From NCBI GenBank assembly GCA_946629545.1, contig CAMOXZ010000003.1, positions 1 through 37,365 on the forward strand: a stretch of DNA of 37,365 nucleotides. The letters are read 5' to 3'. The position numbers and the translations under genes are program-made. The notes beneath the pieces are model-generated. The model saw only the letters and a list, made by a program, of their open reading frames with translations. It was not told the DNA's origin and did not search any database. The DNA comes from an uncultured Caryophanales bacterium (GTDB lineage: Bacteria; Bacillota_I; Bacilli_A; RF39; UBA660). Shown here piece by piece: positions 33,204 to 37,365 of the stretch; position 1 is the stretch's first letter, and every line of letters begins with the position of its first letter.

Positions 33204-35042
33204 TTAATCTATTTTATATGTTTTACTCTTTAAAATAGACTTAATACTTTCAATTTCATCATTACTCAAAATACCATCTTTAAGTATAGCTTTAAATAAA
33301 TCATTTATATCGAAATTTTTAGAAGTAATATTTCTAGCTACTCTGTTTTTAGAAATGATTACTCCATTGAAATTTAACGAATTTCTAGTAATAGAATTTT
33401 CTCCTACAATTCTAGCCAAATCAGTATCATAATCTATTCCTAAACCATCATAATACTTTGAAACATCTTCTATATATAAATATAATTTATCATCTGAAAC
33501 AAAGAATTTATCATCTCTTAAATATTTAAGTAATTCACTCTTACTTTCAGGTTTTAATCCCATATTCTTCAATACATAAATTCTATCCCAATTCTTTTCA
33601 TTTAATAAAGAAATATCTTCTATTAATAAATCTTCATAACCTAATTCTATTATTTTATCAATTTTATTACATAGATAATTACTATTTAAAAACGTATATT
33701 TCTTATCAGCCTTTAAACTACCAATAAGTCCATAACTATCTAATACCTCTAAATTTTCTTCTAAATTAATATTATCAATTAAGGCCTCTGGATTTTTACT
33801 AAATACTGTAAAATCAAAATTATAATTATTTATAGTTTCTATATTTTTATCTAATACTTTTCTTAATACACTATTACTATCAAATATTTCTGAATAATTT
33901 AAAAATGCTTTAGTACTTAAAATACCTCTTGTTTTTAATTCTTTAAAATACATAACATTTTCTAAATTACTATTCTCTATAATTTTAATAACAATTTCTT
34001 TATTACCAACAATAGCATTAAGTATTTTAAGCATTTTATCTAAATCTTCACATGTATTTTTACTTACTTTAATTAAATCAACTTCATCTTTCTTAATACC
34101 ATTACTCTTTAATGTAGATAAATAATTAACTAAAGAGTTTTTAGATAAACTTTCATATTCAACATCTATTTCTTCATATTTAATTCTATTATGTTGATAT
34201 ACAAGTCTTAAAAATTCTCTTTTTATATTTTCATCATCTATATCACGAATAATATTAGCATAGTTAGTAATTTCTTCTTTTTGAAAAGCAGCATCCATTT
34301 CTCTTAAGAATTTTTTATATGTAGAAATCTTACTTCTATATACAGCTTCTCTTTTTTTCCATTCATCACTTTGTATTCTACTGCATTCAATGATTTTTTC
34401 ACATAAAGAAAGAATATTTTTAATATTTTGACTATTTAATAATTCTTTACTAATAACACCTTTTTTTCTCTTAACTTCCGCTAAATCTTTAAGTACACTA
34501 ATTGATTCAGTAGCATTACTACAAGCAAATCTGTCTTTTTTATAATACTCTATTAATCCTGATGCATCCCAACCATATTTTCCATTATTCATAAGTACTT
34601 TTTCAATATGATGATATGCATCTTCAGCATCTTCTATATTAGTAGAATGTTCAAAAACTCTTTTTATTTCATTTGCAGCACGTTTTTTATTAGTATCATT
34701 AAATATATCAACTAAAATCTTTGATCTACCTGCATTAATAAAGCCTAAAAAGAAATGACTCATATCAGATATTTCATCTGCATTTAATTCTTCATATATA
34801 AATCTAGCTTTATATATATTATTATAGAAATCATTAAAATCCTCTCTAACCTCAAATACTGAATATAATAAAGCAATAACTAACTCAATATATGGTATTT
34901 TAATTATTTCATTAATATTTTTAAGTTTATAATTCTTAACAAAATCAGCATAAAACTTATATTCCTTAGGAGGATTTTCTATTGTCTTATTTAATGAATC
35001 TATTCTTCTATTAACTTCATCATATAATTCTTGCTTAGTCAT
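33204..35042 (-). CDS. Large helical protein of unknown function, second gene of the addA-adjacent pair
   Basis: Start 35042 was chosen because its ATG shares the A with the TAA stop of the upstream gene (TAATG), nine bases after AAGGGGG. The 612-residue product is soluble and nearly all helical, with no signal peptide. In the second half, segments with a common pattern of Asn, six to seven residues, Leu, then a Gly-Leu/Ile turn recur (NVMYFKELKTRGILS, NLEVLDSYGLIGSLK, NWDRIYVLKNMGLKP), suggesting an alpha-helical repeat scaffold. No catalytic motif or known family was seen. Tight coupling to the RelE-like gene suggests the two products act together. Confidence 0.75.
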   Translation of the reverse strand: MTKQELYDEVNRRIDSLNKTIENPPKEYKFYADFVKNYKLKNINEIIKIPYIELVIALLYSVFEVREDFNDFYNNIYKARFIYEELNADEISDMSHFFLGFINAGRSKILVDIFNDTNKKRAANEIKRVFEHSTNIEDAEDAYHHIEKVLMNNGKYGWDASGLIEYYKKDRFACSNATESISVLKDLAEVKRKKGVISKELLNSQNIKNILSLCEKIIECSRIQSDEWKKREAVYRSKISTYKKFLREMDAAFQKEEITNYANIIRDIDDENIKREFLRLVYQHNRIKYEEIDVEYESLSKNSLVNYLSTLKSNGIKKDEVDLIKVSKNTCEDLDKMLKILNAIVGNKEIVIKIIENSNLENVMYFKELKTRGILSTKAFLNYSEIFDSNSVLRKVLDKNIETINNYNFDFTVFSKNPEALIDNINLEENLEVLDSYGLIGSLKADKKYTFLNSNYLCNKIDKIIELGYEDLLIEDISLLNEKNWDRIYVLKNMGLKPESKSELLKYLRDDKFFVSDDKLYLYIEDVSKYYDGLGIDYDTDLARIVGENSITRNSLNFNGVIISKNRVARNITSKNFDINDLFKAILKDGILSNDEIESIKSILKSKTYKID

Positions 35043-35998
35043 TATTTGCATCCCCCTTCTTCATTTACTTTACTACTAGATAATATAGCAAATAATTTTT
35101 CTTCTAATTGGTTATTCTTTAATATAAAGTCTTGATCTTTAATCTTTTCTTTTAATTCTTTTTCCATTGATTTAAACTCTGTATATCTATTTATTAGAGT
35201 GAAACGATATTCATTATTATTTTGAGTTTTCTTCATAAACATTGATACTATACCATAACAATCCTTAGATAATCTTTGGAACACTACACGTATTTGATGC
35301 CCTTTAACTTCAATAGCACCATTTAAACTTTTATTATTAGTAAATCTACGGATATTCTTAAAAGTACCATTTTTTATAGATTCAAACAATTCTAAGAACC
35401 CCGCATATTCTTCTTGAGGAATACTTTTTAACTCATCAAAAATACGAAACTCTTCAGTACCTTTAATTGGTAAAAATATAAGAGTATTTTGTTTATTATT
35501 ATCTATTTCATCTTCTTCATATAATAATATTTCTCTTAAAGTATCTCTCTTATTAGTTAAAGATAATAACTCTTCTTTATATTCTTCTAAATCATCTTTA
35601 TCCATAACAGAATCGCTAATAATAATTTCTCTTATATCTTTAATATCATGTGTAATCTCAGCCATAATACGTAGAACTATTCTCTCATAATGATAATTAC
35701 TACGAGATGGAAGAACATCTTCTATAGATTCTTTATCATATACTTTTAAATCAATGAAATCTGATAAATAGAATTCTACTTCTTTATTAAAATCATCATC
35801 ACACTCTACTACATCAATATTATTCTCTGAAATAACATCTTCAAATGTATCTCTCTTAACAATTTTCGTAGATTCAATAGCACTTCTTAGTTTTTTAATT
35901 TCTTCCCTTTTCTTATCTGCAGATATTCTTTTTGCATCCAAAAAACTAAGTATTTCATCAACACTCATATCTTCCATATTATTAAAATCAATACTCAT
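35042..35998 (-). CDS. Unknown protein with C-terminal RelE/HigB-like domain
   Basis: In this 318-residue protein residues 1-160 are charged and helical. Residues about 184-276 have the layout of a RelE/HigB (Gp49-like) fold: a helical hairpin (EEYAGFLELFESIKNGTFKNIRRF), then strands GAIEVKGHQIRVVFQRLS and YGIVSMFMKKTQNNNEYRF, and a final helix. Compare the ELR...RVxY...FxKKTQ signature of that superfamily. A short coiled tail follows. It is much longer than ordinary RelE toxins (about 90-110 residues), and no small antitoxin gene is next to it. It has its own promoter and the ribosome binding site AAAGGGGG. The assignment is by eye; mRNA cleavage is not implied. Confidence 0.7.
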   Translation of the reverse strand: MSIDFNNMEDMSVDEILSFLDAKRISADKKREEIKKLRSAIESTKIVKRDTFEDVISENNIDVVECDDDFNKEVEFYLSDFIDLKVYDKESIEDVLPSRSNYHYERIVLRIMAEITHDIKDIREIIISDSVMDKDDLEEYKEELLSLTNKRDTLREILLYEEDEIDNNKQNTLIFLPIKGTEEFRIFDELKSIPQEEYAGFLELFESIKNGTFKNIRRFTNNKSLNGAIEVKGHQIRVVFQRLSKDCYGIVSMFMKKTQNNNEYRFTLINRYTEFKSMEKELKEKIKDQDFILKNNQLEEKLFAILSSSKVNEEGGCK

Positions 35999-36027
35999 AT
36001 ATTTTCCCCCTTTAAATAATGCTCTAT

Positions 36028-36056
36028 ATTATATCATAAAACCCTTATTTTTTCAA
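36028..36056 (-). promoter_or_regulatory. Sigma-A promoter of the addA-adjacent two-gene unit
   Basis: On the minus strand TTGAAA (36051-36056), a 17-bp spacer and TATAAT (36028-36033). The -35 begins one base after the T run of the addA terminator. Confidence 0.75.
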
Positions 36057-36085
36057 TAAAAAAAGCATAAATTAATATTTATGCT
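36057..36085 (-). terminator. Intrinsic terminator after addA
   Basis: A perfect 9-bp stem AGCATAAAT / ATTTATGCT with a 4-nt loop (36064-36085) is followed by a T run on the minus strand. The addA stop codon (36079-36081) is inside the stem. Confidence 0.88.
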
Positions 36086-37365
36086 TCTACTTCTCTTACT
36101 CTTTCATCAAGTATTGAATATAAATAACAATAAGTCTTTTTACCAGTTTTATTTTCAATATATTTTCTATATCCATTAAGTTGCTTATCATAAGCTTCAT
36201 CATCAATACCCTTTAATTTATAATCAACAATAATCATTTTATCAGTATCTTCAAGTAATAAATCTATAATTCCATGAGATAAAGTATTATCTTCTTCATA
36301 TAAAAATTCATATTCTTTATACATATTAAGATTTAACTTATCTTTCATAAAATCACTATTAATAAAATTAATTATCTTATTCTTAACATAATCATCAATA
36401 TTATATAAATCTAAATTATAATTATTAAAATCAATTAATTCTAAAATAGAATGAACCAAAGTACCAAAATCCATTATTTTTCTTTCATCTTCACTAATAA
36501 TATGTAACTTATCTTTAGAATAATGAACCTCTTCAATTTTCTCAGATACTATATTTATCTCATTTACAATATCTAACTCTTCACTAGAATCTAGTGTATT
36601 AGGATTTGTATTTATATTTTGATACTCTCTAGATCCTACAATATCAACTTCTTTTACATAACCCAATAAATTAGAATAAATACTCTTTATGATACTTAAA
36701 AATGAGTTATATTTTTCTTTTCTATAACTAGGAACTTCAACTGTTTCTAATTCTTCTTCTATATTAGGAATTACTATAATCATTTTTTCTCTAGCTCTAG
36801 TTAAAGCTACATATAAAAGTCTAATTCTTTCACTTATTTCTTCACGTCTTGTTTTTTTCTTAATTAATGTTTTTAATATAGTATCTTTATAGTATTCATC
36901 TACTTTAGGAACTACTATTCCATACTCATTATCAAATACTATTTTTTCTTTTAATTCTGATAAATTAAACCTACTATAGAATCCTCCAAAATAACATATA
37001 GGAAATTCCAATCCCTTAGACTTATGAATAGTCATAATTCTAATACTATTAGAATCACTACTATTAGTATTAAATTTTAAATCATAATCATTTTCAAATA
37101 TTTCATTTAAGTAATCTACAAAATCATATATAGTAATACCTTCATCTTCCATATTCTTAGCTAAATTATATAAGTATTCTGCACGTATTCTATATGATTT
37201 TATATTATTTATAGTAAGTAATTTTTCTTCATAATTAAATTCATCTAATACATATCTTAAATAACTACTTACATTCATTACATCCATAGAATCTATTAAT
37301 TTTAAACACTTTTTATATAAGTCTGTTTCTTTATAACTATTATTTACATAAATAGAATAAATTTC
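36079..37365 (-). CDS. addA: AddA, helicase-nuclease subunit, C-terminal part (runs off the window)
   Basis: The frame is open to base 37365 without a stop: 26 codons precede the first ATG at 37287, so the gene continues upstream and 428 residues are visible. Helicase motif MTIHKSKGLEFPICYFGG and motif VI RIRLLYVALTRAREKMIIV are followed by the RecB-type nuclease domain. The latter has GTLVHSILELI, HGIIDLLLED and IIVDYKLKG, giving the metal-binding Asp and the D-Y-K of the PD-(D/E)xK site. AddAB processes DNA double-strand breaks up to Chi. AddB, normally encoded just upstream, would lie outside the window. Confidence 0.93.
   Translation of the reverse strand, partial: EIYSIYVNNSYKETDLYKKCLKLIDSMDVMNVSSYLRYVLDEFNYEEKLLTINNIKSYRIRAEYLYNLAKNMEDEGITIYDFVDYLNEIFENDYDLKFNTNSSDSNSIRIMTIHKSKGLEFPICYFGGFYSRFNLSELKEKIVFDNEYGIVVPKVDEYYKDTILKTLIKKKTRREEISERIRLLYVALTRAREKMIIVIPNIEEELETVEVPSYRKEKYNSFLSIIKSIYSNLLGYVKEVDIVGSREYQNINTNPNTLDSSEELDIVNEINIVSEKIEEVHYSKDKLHIISEDERKIMDFGTLVHSILELIDFNNYNLDLYNIDDYVKNKIINFINSDFMKDKLNLNMYKEYEFLYEEDNTLSHGIIDLLLEDTDKMIIVDYKLKGIDDEAYDKQLNGYRKYIENKTGKKTYCYLYSILDERVREVEA

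Overview
The window is very AT-rich (roughly a quarter G+C by eye, not counted) and densely packed, with almost every gene on the minus strand. No stretch over 300 bases lacks a gene. The gene set points to the Bacilli, in a compact and probably uncultured lineage: a DnaB-type primosome protein, AddA, HelD, RecD2, YebC, an rplU-prp-rpmA cluster whose L27 carries the Prp-cleavable leader, DUF1292, and sporulation genes (spoIIGA end, spoIVB, spoVB). The genetic code is standard: the long frames are full length using TGG for Trp. TGA is almost never used as a stop.

Layout, read in minus-strand transcription order from the right end: addA (3' part), then a two-gene unit of unknown function with its own promoter (35998-33204). 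One of these two proteins ends in a RelE/HigB-like domain. Next come a consensus promoter and structured leader driving rplU-prp-rpmA, a DUF1292 gene, a 637-residue unknown, obg, a Rossmann/methyltransferase-like gene, a TPR gene and yebC. After these lies an ORF6N/PLD-like gene behind a promoter carrying a LexA-like box, then an acyl-CoA ligase and ruvA-ruvB-queA-tgt. A small plus-strand YqfQ-like gene converges on tgt.

Further left are a PilC/ComGB-type membrane protein with a Pro/Gln-rich N-terminus and a prepilin peptidase (type IV pilus, type II secretion or competence machinery), a DnaB-family replication protein, an HD-domain protein, several membrane proteins, a phosphomannomutase/phosphoglucomutase, a DUF3267 metalloprotease-like protein, helD and an HTH protein. 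The plus-strand spoVB-like flippase gene follows, then an acidic single-pass membrane protein, mtaB-recD2, a 45-residue membrane microprotein, spoIVB, a 106-residue membrane protein and the start of spoIIGA.

The most striking non-coding feature is the architecture of gene ends. I find 15 intrinsic terminators, and in 12 the stop codon of the gene lies inside, or shares bases with, the hairpin. Several are followed immediately by the -35 element of the next promoter. Inside operons the stop codon is instead fused to the next ribosome binding site (TAGGTGAT or TAGGAGG). Other leads are a perfect Spo0A-box octamer just upstream of spoIVB, the LexA-like box in front of the ORF6N gene, and the addA-adjacent pair of unknown genes.
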